From assembly GCA_001931875.2 (NCBI GenBank), contig MSJH02000815.1, positions 1-64,000 of the forward strand: 64,000 nt of DNA, written 5' to 3'. Below the pieces are notes generated by a model. It was given only the letters and a program-made list of their open reading frames with translations. It did no database searches and had not been told where the DNA came from. Positions within the stretch are counted from its first letter, which is position 1; every line of letters begins with the position of its first letter. Positions 1 to 10,452 of the stretch are shown here, piece by piece. A program made the translations under genes and the position numbers. The DNA comes from Byssochlamys sp. IMV 00236 (Eukaryota; Ascomycota; Eurotiomycetes; Eurotiales; Thermoascaceae).

Positions 1-1279
1 GATCCACACTGAAAGATAGAACAGATAGGTCCCACATCACATATCTGGGCTGTGACCTGTAAGAGTTGAATCGGTGGCGATTTGGAATGACAGAACTCAA
101 CTCTATCGGCTGGAGCCGTTCACGCAAGAAACCCCCCGTTCTTAAACCAAATCCCGCCTGCCGCTTGTTCGAAGTGCTTATTGGTCTAGGAAAGCGCCTA
201 CGTAAGATGAAGAATAATAAAGTTCAAAATGCGCCATGCATGGGCGATCTGGTGGCAGTGACTAAGTGCTAAGTAACTAAGTCAGAGGTTTTTCTCGGGA
301 TGCAAAGCTACGGACAAACGGCAGCGCGTAGGGCTGAGCTCGATAGCCGAAGATAGGCGTCTTATCGATAGGGATATGTATCGGGATTTGGGGAGTGATG
401 AGTCCGGATCCGGTCTAGTGGCGGCACCGGCCATTGCAAATACAGTAAATCCTAGCTATAACGAATTGAATCAGACCGGCACTTTTATTCGTTATAGCGT
501 GGTATTCGTTATATCAAATATTAGGGAAAGGTAATTTACGTCATGTGATCATAGTAAAGGGGAGAAAATTTTCAATATTATGTAATAGATACATGAAAAT
601 AAAGGGATTTTATTGGCTATTTGAGGATTTTTACACGTGACATGTTACTTATTATAACGAATCCCCTATACAAAAATGACGGCCATCTAGGGATTTGTAC
701 CAAATTTCGTTATAGGGCAGATTTAACGAATTTTGTATGGGGGTTTGAATTAGACACGCTGTTCGGTTCGTTACAGCGAAAAATTCGTTATAGGTAGGGT
801 CGTTATAGCGAGGATTTACTGTACATCCATAGTAAGTATGGTCGGCTAAACCTCGATAATTCTGCACCCAAGTACAACCTAGCGGACAATTCCGTCGGTT
901 ACTATGACAAAGAATGGAAGAAAAAGTGTTTTCAAAATGTATCCAATGGTTCGATTTATCATCCTCAGTCGCCTGGACTGGTAGCTGGTAAAGCAATTAT
1001 AGACATAATGAACAAAAAAGGGCGAAACCGATCCGTAGAATCTCCGTATCCAACAGCCAATGGTGTAACTAAGTGGTAGAGAGGTGCGATATATCCAATA
1101 GATGGGTATTCATTCCCAGATGGCCAGGTGGACTGGCGAAGCAAACAAAAAAAGACAGAACAACTCCGACGCTCTAGGACCGGCATCTCGTCGTAATCAC
1201 AAATAGAAATACAATATATCATAATACAACATAACAACAGTAAAGAAAAAGATCCCGAAATAATGGCAGTATTTCAATC
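1..1279. other. Left-edge intergenic region
   Basis: No credible gene is visible here. The short open frames have no recognisable domain and overlap the inverted-repeat element at 441-823, which is listed separately. The remainder, 824-1279, is the 3' flank of the minus-strand gene that ends at 1280. Confidence 0.6.
441..823. mobile_element. Small non-autonomous TIR element, pogo/Fot1-like MITE, with TA target duplication
   Basis: The left end reads TA-CAGTAAATCCTAGCTATAAC from 441. The right end, read on the opposite strand from 823, is TA-CAGTAAATCCTCGCTATAAC. The first 22 bases of the two termini differ at one position. The element proper is about 379 bp (443-821) between TA dinucleotides, the target duplication expected of the Tc1/mariner-pogo superfamily. 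Subterminal words ATTCGTTATA and TAACGAAT recur inside, and no transposase frame fits. Assignment to the pogo/Fot1 group rests on the CAGTA start and the CGCTATAACGA subterminal sequence, and is inferred. Confidence 0.8.
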
Positions 1280-2612
1280 TTAGGCCGCGGCAGCAAAGTC
1301 CAGGTCCAAGGCGACCCAATCATCAAAAGCAGAGGTCTCCAGCCCGAATCCGTCCTGGTAGTGGGAACTGCTTTCCAGACCCAGCGCGAAGCGGTTGAAA
1401 TCAGCAAAGTCGGGGTCCAACTGATCGGTGGACACCATCAGTGGGGCGAGAGGTGTGCTGTCGTGAGCCACCATCTCTGGTGGGATACTGTCGTCCCACG
1501 ATGTATTGCTGGCAGAGTTCAGACTGCCTGGGGAAGGGCAGAGATCCGGAGTACCCCAGGCCTGGGGGGTGACATAGGTCTGCTGAGGGGTGACCGTGGC
1601 CATGGTCAGAGGCTGCGACATGGTGTTGTGGCTCTCCTCCGGTGCATCAGAGGACGGCTCCGACTGGGCCCGGGGACTCTGTACAGGAGATGGCGGAACG
1701 GCAATGGGCAGCTGTGCCCGCAGTTGAGGCTCGGGAGCAGAAGCCAGGCGGGAGCGGAACCCTTGAGTCGGAGTGGGCGACTCATTTTCGAGGGACTGCA
1801 TGAGGACCCGTCGTCGCCAGGAGTCGACCGTCTGGACATCGTTCTGCTGAGCGGCCGGGTAGCCCTGCTGGCGGCGAGGGAAGAGGTTGAAGGGCTGCTG
1901 TCTCCATGAGTTCTGCTGGTTGAGATACTGAGGCATCTGGGGCGAGGGGAAGCCATTCGAATAGCCCCCGGGGGTCTGCACGTAGGAGCCCGGGGTCTGG
2001 ACGTAGGAGGGCGTGCCGGGAGTCTGGGGGTATGTGATCGTGGGCGTGCCAACATGATCCTGACTGGCAGGCATGGGACTGGGGACCGATCCAGCGCTGC
2101 CCCCCTCTGAGAACGAAGCACGAGTTGCAGGCAGATCAATGCGTGTCTTCTTCACTCCGTCTGAGGGAGCTTGAGGCACCGCGATGGAATGGCGCGAGCG
2201 GGCAGCGCTGTTGGCGCCAGCGGCAAAGGCTGCGAGAAGCTGTCGCTGGAATTGCTCTTCGATCTGCATATTCTGCGCCTGGAGCATGCGAAGACGCTTC
2301 TCCTGGTACCGCTCGTCCACTTCCTCGTACATGGCCTCCTTCTCGACGATCTCCCGGGTGATGTAGAGCGCCTTGCCGGTCCGCTTCTTATGCAGCATAG
2401 AAGCCCGATGCGCTGACTCGAGACGGGCATCCAGACTACGGTCCTTGCGGCGGGATGCTGCCACAAAAGCTCTGTCTCGTCTGTTAGTATGCTACGATCT
2501 ACGATCGATATCGGGACTTGTCTGGGGAGGGGACCTACCGCTCCTGGTTTTCCTCCCGTGACCGGGGAATGGACGAGAAGTCCGCATCGACGAGTTCTGG
2601 AGAGGATCCCAT
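1280..2612 (-). CDS. Conserved fungal protein of unknown function, 421 aa, acidic/aromatic C-terminus
   Basis: Two exons: 2612-2539 and 2471-1280. The ATG at 2612 begins MGSSPELVDADFSS; the donor GTAGGT and acceptor ACAG restore frame into AFVAASRRKDRSLDARL. Residues about 25-100 form a basic, highly helical block (RRKDRSLDARLESAHR, then KEAMYEEVDERYQEKR) ending in a Gln-rich helix. This block looks conserved, but I cannot name a family for it. The middle is low-complexity Pro/Gln/Ser/Thr, including two TPGSYVQTPG-like repeats. The C-terminal 70 residues are rich in Asp, Phe and Trp (DFADFNRFALG, then FDDWVALDLDF), which resembles an acidic activation domain. A nuclear regulatory role is inferred only. 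The very long upstream gene-free DNA would fit a regulated gene. Confidence 0.75.
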
Positions 2613-2881
2613 CTTTTTCAGACCCGTCTGGGGGAGGTGAATGGGTTGATGGGAAGACCGACTTGCTGTGCCTAGTATCTCTTTCTGGTGGTTGTCTCAC
2701 ACAGAGGGAATCAGACAGCAGCTACGCGGACTGGTGGTATCAGAAATGCCCGTATCAGAAGGAAGGATCAAGAGTAGATAATAAAGCAAGACCAGTGGGT
2801 TGAGTCTTGATGACCAGATCTAGACCAGAGCAACCCAACGAGCGGAGAGGGGGGTTCATATACTCGAGGAGATGAGGGGGG

Positions 2882-2916
<35 letters not shown>

Positions 2917-5643
2917 AACTACTGCTACTACTGCTACGGCCTGTCAGATCCAGAACGAGCTCCATCGTAAGAACGAGGGACCGCCCGGCCCATGGATCGC
3001 AGGACCGCATCGAGTCTGGGTCAAAGATCACATCCAAAACTTTGCCGTAACGGGAACCGTGGGACGAGCGACTCCGCGTCTGGCCGCCAGGTCGTGGTCT
3101 GGTCCGGAGTGGAGCTCGTGTTCAGCAGGTGCTCTAGATGTGTCCGTGGAGTACAGTAAACCGAGTAAACGAGAAAGAGAGAGGATAAGATAGTGATAGT
3201 GATAGTAGAAGGGGCTTTCTGTATGCAGGGTCAGCCTGGCTCTGCAGGCAGGATATGGTCAGAGGGACCAGGAAGATAGAAACGGGCTCCAACGGCGAGG
3301 GCGCACTGGGCGACCACTGAACGTCTTCCAGCATGTTGCTAGTTGGGCTAGCCCGTATGAACCTGTTGTTTCCCTGACCTGACCTGACTGTCCCTCTTGC
3401 TCTCCACCAGCCAGACAGGATATCTTCTCCGCGAGCGACCCTGCAGCAGCCACTACTAGGTACTTAGTACTGGCGGTAGCGCACGAACTGGAGCAACGCA
3501 GCTAACTCTTTTGACAGCTGCAGCCCTCCGCCGCCATCGACGTAACCGGGATGCTCCCTGGGTGTCAGGACGGGCTTTGGAGTCCAGAGAGTTTACTCTA
3601 GGCCTAGGAGGAGTGGGGAATATGATAATGATTATTTCTGATTGTGATTGTGATTGTGATTATGGTATGATTAGTTAGTTATTAACTAAGTCGTCCTCGT
3701 AAGACTAAGTAGGTACCATAATACGGACAGGATCCTCAGGCAGTAACCCTGGAAAGCGAACAAGAACGAGAGAAGACAGTAAGTTAGTCTACCATAAGTG
3801 GAAAGAGAGAGAGAGACAGCCCTAGACAGAGACAGAAAAGACACACAGAGAGAGAGAGAGGGCGGTGGCGAGGATATACGGAGTACGGAGCAGCCAGCGA
3901 GTGACAAGCTGGGAAGGCACAAGGACCGCCCCGAGCCCGGAAGGAGCGACCGCCGCACTGGCCAAAGCCAAGGCGCGCCTTCCCCAGGACGGTCCTGCCA
4001 GGAGCTTGGCGGAACTTTATTGCACGTGACCCGCTCGCCGCTTCGGGCAGGCGCACGGGTAGGCGCACGGGCCCCTCGCCATCCCCGGCCGATCGGATCT
4101 GCTGCTTGCAGTGCGCACAGGTCAACCGTCTGTCTTATCACAACTTCATAACTACCTAGGTAACTAAGGTAGTTAACTACTGCCATAGCTTAATCTATTA
4201 TTGCTATGCGCTCTCATTCCTTTCCATCACCGATCATATGGAGTCAGTCAGATTTAGCAAAATAGACTGAAATAAACCGAAAGAGGAAGCAGTAGAACAT
4301 GCACTAACCCCACATCCTAGTGTACATACTCTCTCCAATTCCATATACAACTAAGAGAACGACTACGGCCAAGAAAACACCCAGACTTACTCCCCCATCT
4401 CCTCTCTCTATTTCTCTCGCTATATCTATACTAATCAGTATTAGATGTCCCCAGTCTGGTACACTCTCACTCACCAACAATCGCCTGCCATCCACGTACT
4501 CTTCGACAGGGGTCAATCACTGACAAGAACAACGAGTCTATCCTGCAGTCGCGTGACGGAATACGGACTGCGGATTGGCTATATTCTTCCAAATAGGATG
4601 CACTGCTCGTTCCGGGGCTCCGGCCGCGGGAAAGAACCAGCTTGGCTGCTCGCCTGTGTTTGCCACAGTCCGTCCAGACCGGTCGTCGTCGTCGGCTGCC
4701 AGCCCTAAGCCACTGCCCGCGAGTCTAGAGTAGATCCGTCGCGGGCCTGTGGCAGCCAAGAATCCAAGACTGGCACGGCTGTCCCGATCGGGGAATTCTG
4801 AGGGTCCATGGACCACTGCTCTAGCCACCGTAAGCCACCGTGCCCGAATCCCCCAGATCGCCTGTTCGTCGTAGACCTAGGTAGATGACATGTCACCTTC
4901 CTGATCCGGTACTGCTTGCGGCGGCTGTTTTGTGGCTGGGATCCCCAAGAGCCGCCACGCCCCATTTATTTGTCGATCTACATCGGGGTGCTGTAGCCGC
5001 GGTCCCAGATGTTGGGATCGCGTATCGGACTCCTCCGACAAGGCCCTTTATGATTCTGTTTCTTTTTTCATATTTTTCATATATATTTTTTTTCGCCTCG
5101 TCTCTCCAGACCAAGGTACCGGGTGGGGTTTGCTCGACCCCGGATCTCCGGAGAGGCTGTCAAGAACTATGTATCAAGAAACCTTTTTCTCACTCTGCTC
5201 TGCTGATCTGCAGCATCTCGACTGTCTCCGCGGAACAATCGACTCCGTCTTGGCCTAAACAGATGCTCTTTCAACGGCCAATGTGATGTCTTCTGATCGG
5301 ACAGAAACCTCGGCCCAGAACAGGACCCACGAAGAGCTGGTCCATTAGTCATAACAGGAAACGTCAATAACGAGAGAAAAAAGAAATTCTAGGCACGACA
5401 ACACGGCGGAGAGATCGTGTCATTGGACTCAATTGACAAAAGCGTGATTGGTTATCTCAACTCAGACGGACATACAACGGTCTCGCTTGCTGGACTGACC
5501 AAAAACAATATGGGGCAAACGAAATTCTGATAAGGAGTCAATCAAAGTATTCCCAGACGATACATGGTCCACAAGATCTAGATGAGGTCCGAGAATAGCA
5601 TCGTGACCTAGGACCCCATCATGGCCAAGCATACAAACCATTC
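2613..5643. other. 3 kb gene-free region upstream of the minus-strand gene at 1280-2612
   Basis: All open frames here are short and look random. The region holds simple repeats: an AG run at 2885-2914, a TGTGAT run near 3639-3662 and a second AG run near 3846-3860. It also holds one TACGGAGTA word at 3877-3885 and TTAGTTA/TAACTA-rich stretches near 3672-3715 and 4148-4172. It presumably carries the promoter and 5' leader of the gene starting at 2612 and the 3' end of the GGA gene. Confidence 0.6.
2885..2914. repeat. AG dinucleotide microsatellite
   Basis: An uninterrupted run of about 15 AG units. On the minus strand it is a CT tract about 270 bp upstream of the ATG at 2612. Pyrimidine tracts are common in fungal promoters and leaders. 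Confidence 0.9.
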
Positions 5644-8004
5644 TCAGGAGATACCCAACGGCGGTACCATTCCCTGTTCCTCCTTAGCCTCCGTCCCGAC
5701 TTTGTAGGAGACCCTAAAGCGAATCTTCACCGAGTTCCCTTTGCCTGCATCCACCCCGTCCAGTAGCAAGTCCTGCTGCACGCCGTTCTGCTGCAGTGGG
5801 CCGATGTCTCGGCCCGACTGAGGCCGCAGCTGCAGCTTGTACGTCTAGACATTCCGTTAGCCCTAACAGCTGTTCCCAAACAAGAATTAGTGATAGTGAC
5901 GACATCTCACGCACCTTCTCCACTGCGACCTGGAAATGCAGCTCGCTCAACGGTCGGCTCGTCGCGTTGGAAAATAGGGCTACCACATGAATCTGCCGAG
6001 GATGGCCAGGATTCCGACGAGCCGCGAACTCGATCCGCAACGATGAGTTCAACACCTGCACTTTGTTGGTGCTTGGCAAGGAGCTTTCCGGCAACGACGA
6101 GGTGAACGTCCATTCGTCATCTCCAGCAGCATTTTTCGTGCCTGTAGCCTGCTGGGAGACATGTTGAGACGAGGACTCCCCACCGGCCAGGTCAAGTAAT
6201 GACGACGACGCTGGTCCTTGCGGCTGGCCATACTGAGGCGGTTTTGAGAAAGGAGACGAGACTCTAGGACTGGCCGAGACAAGGGCAGCAAATGGGTCCG
6301 CAGGTGGTGGAGTGGCCGTCTGCTGCTGTTGTTGTTGTTGCTGTAGCTGCTGTGGGACGAGAGGTGCAGGCGTCGAAGACTGAGAGACCGGCCGCGAAGA
6401 ATTTAGAGATGACAAGACATCATAGTTCGGCCTGAAGGAGGCAGGCTGCTGTGTCGAAGAGCTGGATACCATAGTAGCTGAACCCACTGCAGGGGGGAAA
6501 GGGGTATCTGTTATTCGTTCAGCAATGCCAAGTCAATGAGTGCGAGCATTCAGTAACATACCTATTCCCAGGGAGATGCCACCGCTCGGCGCTGGCGGCC
6601 TGTCCTGGAAAGACAGACCAAGCAGATCATTTTCCAGAGAGCTGGCACCCTGTGCCGCTGCGCTCGACTCGTTGCCGTTAGAGCTTGGCTCCGGGTCGAA
6701 GTCAATCAGAGACAACTCATTGTCGGCATTCTTCGATACGCCTGTGCTCGTGCCCAACGTGCCCTTCGGGATCTTGGAAGCTGCCTCAACATCGCCCTTC
6801 TTAACGAGCTTATAACGCTCAATGGTTCTGTGTATGCTGTCATTGATCTCCAGCAGCTTTCGGACAGCCTCAGTATCGTCTGCCTCCTCTTCACACATCT
6901 TCTGGATCTTCGGGTGGGCACTTTGGAGCGCATTGGCGAGCTCCTAATATGCGGTCAGCACCAGGAATTAACGCGGGGGCCCATTGTTCCTACCTCAAAC
7001 ACATCTCCTTCCGCGACCTTATCACCAGGCTTGAGGCTCTGCAGCATTTCTTCAAGGATTTTAGCCTTCTGCTGAACCTTTGCAACCTCTTCTGCGGCCT
7101 TGGCCCGGTAATCTGTCTTATGTCTGGTATCATATCCGGCCATCACCTTCATCAAGCGGTTAGCCTCCTGCAAGTCTTCAGGTCCACCTCTTCGGATGAG
7201 CTCCTGCAATTTGGCTGACTGAGCTGCCCTCTCTTCTTCTTCCATCTCTTCCGCTGATCGAAGATTCTGCGCGTGGTTAGTCGGGTTCGAACAAGCCGGG
7301 ACGACCACATACGTCGCTGGGATTTAGCACAGCCGCATCTTCGTGGCGGACTTCTGGAAACGTGTAGCCCTTGTACAGGAGAAGGCGATGCATATCCCGG
7401 ATGAAGCCCAAGTCCTCTTTGTATCGAGACGTCTGGCATATTGTCTGGCGCCACTCCTCGATCGATTCCAGAATCCGGTATTGCACCCTGGAGGGCCGCA
7501 ACGGTGGCCTTTCCGGGAATCGTCGCACCAATTCATTTAGAAACTCTTTTGTACTGATCTGCAGATGGAAAGGATAACCGCAGTTCTTGACACATATATC
7601 GAGAAGCTAACCCCGACATTAGCCCCGCCTCCCCATCATCACAGTGATAACCTACCGCCAACGCCAGCAAGGAGACATTCTGATTGCGCGAATTGATAAG
7701 ACGGACTATCGTAAAAGCGGCATCTCGAGGGCTTTTTTTTTCCGCAGGTCAGATGTTGGACATGGTACCAGGACGGAAGCAACTCACGCATTGCCTTTCT
7801 TGGAGTTTATCAGGTCCGCGACTTCGAGGTTCAGGGCAAGGTTAGGCTCGTAATTGGCAGGATCGCATGAATTATCTGTTGCGATCGTCAGTATTGTTTC
7901 CACCACCAGTGCCGTAGTGCGCCGTGGGAGGACGTACGTATAGCCCGCTGGAGAGGTGATAGCCCAGGTTCAGCATAGGCACCGAACCGGTCCCTAGCTG
8001 CCAT
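5644..8004 (-). CDS. GGA-type clathrin adaptor (VHS-GAT-GAE), 650 aa
   Basis: Eight exons: 8004-7938, 7875-7788, 7731-7656, 7606-7313, 7266-6994, 6943-6562, 6486-5915 and 5844-5644. All junctions keep phase and give 650 residues. GGA proteins are Arf-dependent monomeric adaptors that sort cargo from the trans-Golgi network to endosomes. The VHS domain fills residues about 1-150 (MAARDRFGAY, then LLDICVKNCGYPFHLQIS). The GAT helices follow at about 190-330 (DLQEANRLMKVMAGYD, then LLEINDSIHRTIERY). Next come a linker with a clathrin-box-like LLDLA and a poly-Gln run, and then a gamma-adaptin ear at about 520-650 (RNPGHPRQIHVVALFSN). The ATG at 8004 is the only one just before the conserved VHS start. 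Tsr3 is divergently placed 336 bp away. Most fungi have one or two GGA genes; which paralogue this is cannot be told. Confidence 0.93.
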
Positions 8005-8340
8005 GCGTGCTGAAGCTGCCTCCAGATTGACGGGGAAAGTCAATGTACAATGATAAGCGTTGTATGCGCGCGGTATCGTCGCAAGATGCAATGGCTGGAC
8101 TCCCGCGAGGAGCAAACGTGCTGGTGCGTTGTTCGATTCGGTGATGGAGACTTGGCTTGATGATGACGGGGCGGTTCGCGGAGCTACTGACGGCTCCACT
8201 GAAAACCCCCCATGCTCGACTCTTTTTCCGAAGCCGCATATCTATCCATCTTTCACTCCCAGCACCACATTTCTGTACGAGGGCTCAGCGCTTCTCTGGC
8301 CCTCTGGACCTACTAAGTTAACTGCCTGATTTACAGCAAA
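8005..8340. promoter_or_regulatory. Shared divergent promoter region of GGA and TSR3
   Basis: The 336 bp between the two start codons must hold both promoters. A pyrimidine-rich stretch precedes the TSR3 ATG (context CAGCAAAATGG). I do not see a sure TATA box or named factor site. Confidence 0.6.
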
Positions 8341-9562
8341 ATGGTCCGGCACAAGAAGGACAATTTCTCGCGGGGAGGGAAGAAGTTCGCCTCCAAACCC
8401 CGCCCACGGCCATCACCCCGCGACGACGACGGCAATGAGACAGGCGACTCCTCCAGACCTCCTTTCAAGGCAGCTTGCTGGGACCTGGGTCACTGTGATC
8501 CAAAGAGATGCTCCGGTAAAAGGCTGATGAACTTTGGACTCATGCGGGAGCTGCAGATCGGACACAAATACCCGGGAGTTGTCATATCGTACGTTTTTTT
8601 TTTTTTTTTTTTTGCTTCGATAAACAACGACATAGTCTAATGCTTCGTCTGATTTTCTAGTCCGAACGCGAAGCGCATTATATCTCCCGCTGATCGTGAA
8701 CTTCTCGAGCAGTACGGGGCGGCGGTCGTGGAATGCTCCTGGGTTAGAGTCAAAGAAGTGCCGTGGTCACGGATCGGTGGCAAGTGTGAGAGACTGCGTA
8801 TGTATACGACATATTGGCTGCTATACCGTTGATTTCCTGACGATTCCAGTGCCCTACCTTATCGCTGCGAATACCGTTAACTACGGACGTCCATGGCGGC
8901 TCAACTGCGTCGAGGCTCTGGCAGCCTGCTTCTATATATGCGGACACGAAGATTGGGCGCAAGAAGTGTTGAAACATTTCTCTTACGGCGAGGCGTTCCT
9001 CGAGATCAATTCTCAGCTCCTCAAACGATACGCCGCCTGTTCCAGCGAGGAAGAGGTCAAGAAAGCCGAGGAAGTGTGGTTGGAGAAGATCGAGCGCGAA
9101 TACTCCGAAAGCAGGGATGCTGGAGGTGCAGATGACATGTGGACTGTTGGAAATACAAATCACAGAGAAATCGTGGAATCAGATGAGGAGGGGGAAGACG
9201 ACAACGAGGACGAGGATGATGAAGAGGAAGACAAGGATCCGTTTGCGATCTCTGACGATTCCGACGATGAGGAACAAATGGCTGAGATCCGGCGCAAGAT
9301 CTTGAATTCCAAGGCTTTCCAGAATCCGTCAGAGCCGGAGAAACCAGAGCCAGAGAAAATCGAGCGTCCTGAGACCCTGCCGGTCGATTCGGACGCTGAA
9401 TCCGGAACAGACGGTAGTGACGATGAAGCGTTTGATAACATTATCAACGCCACCGTAGTTACGGACCGGACTGGTATCATCGCGAAGCAGCAGCAGAGGA
9501 AGACCGAAGATCTGACAGCAACATTCTCAAGAACTGTGATTTCTGCCCCTAAGCGATGGTGA
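8341..9562 (+). CDS. Tsr3, 18S rRNA aminocarboxypropyltransferase, 365 aa
   Basis: Three exons: 8341-8588, 8661-8797 and 8850-9562. Tsr3 uses S-adenosylmethionine to add the aminocarboxypropyl group to a hypermodified pseudouridine of 18S rRNA, a late step of small-subunit maturation in the cytoplasm. The RLI-like N-terminal part (AACWDLGHCDPKRCSGKRL) and the core motifs SPADRELLEQYGAAVVECSW, YLIAANTVNYGRPW and LNCVEALAACFYICG are present in order over residues 45-200. The C-terminal 150 residues form an acidic tail (EEGEDDNEDEDDEEEDKD) longer than the minimal archaeal enzyme, as is usual in fungi. The ATG at 8341 is the first in frame and has a good context. Confidence 0.95.
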
Positions 9563-10452
9563 ACGACTTACGTTTGGCTTATATGGAAGAATTCCACCAG
9601 CATTCTCCTTTACGTCTCGTCATGGCCTCACGTTTTGGAATATCGCCTTCCTTTGCGGATGGGTGTTTTCGCAGGGCAAGTTTGCCTATTGCCTATTCCA
9701 GTTCCCCATTTGCACGATCACTCAGTACCATTGACCATACTTGAATCCCATAGACGGGACGCAGTGGTCAGGCGAGAATAGGGCTATCAAATAGCCAAAA
9801 ATATCGGCAGTGAGTGGAGGAGACTTCGTGCCTGCCATTCCCTCGCTACGGCTCTCAGCCCTTGCGGCATAATCTCCCCGTTTCTTATCCGTCGTGGAGT
9901 CAGCATAATGAGATAGATGCGTTACGCTCTCATCTGTTATTCCTACTCCGATGCACACGGCTAGGATCCGTCCCGTCGATGAAGATCAAGACAGAAGCGA
10001 GATACCCAGTCCTTGAATCAAACTACATGATACAGGAAATTACGACACGGAATACGAACATTATATTCAACCATCAAGAATACAAAAGTTTTATCCATCC
10101 ATCAACAACATACATACATACATTATCTATATATATATTACTGTACTTTTTCCATGTACATGAAACCCCAAAACATAGCAACGTCCAAAATCTATAACTA
10201 AACGCTGCTGGTTTCCTGCTCATTCCCATGCATGAATGATACCAGATTGAAAAAAGGTAGAAATGTCATCGGCCAAGAGAGAAAAGCATATCTCACAATG
10301 TTGGTAACAGTCCATGAAAAAAAAGTGAAAATGCGAAAGCATTCCTTCATGGTATATGCAAAAAAAAAAATAACGCCATGCTCTTCTCTCCGCTTGAATC
10401 ATATTATACTTTAAAAAGGAAGGGGTGATATATATAAAACAAATTCCCACCA
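9563..10452. other. Intergenic region between convergent TSR3 and MFS genes
   Basis: 890 bp holding the 3' ends of the two convergent genes. It is AT-rich, especially at 10060-10450 (TACATACATACATT and AAAAAA stretches). I see no gene or RNA. Confidence 0.6.

Noticed and set aside
652..1237. Two minus-strand frames near the left edge (652-996 and 965-1237)
   Set aside because: They overlap the inverted-repeat element, have no domain and no supporting splice structure.
1361..1909. 182-codon plus-strand frame antisense to the unnamed gene
   Set aside because: It is a shadow of the GC-rich minus-strand coding exon, which shows conserved-looking sequence and a proper splice junction.
9160..9480. 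Ser-rich minus-strand frame
   Set aside because: It is the complement of the acidic Asp/Glu tail of Tsr3.
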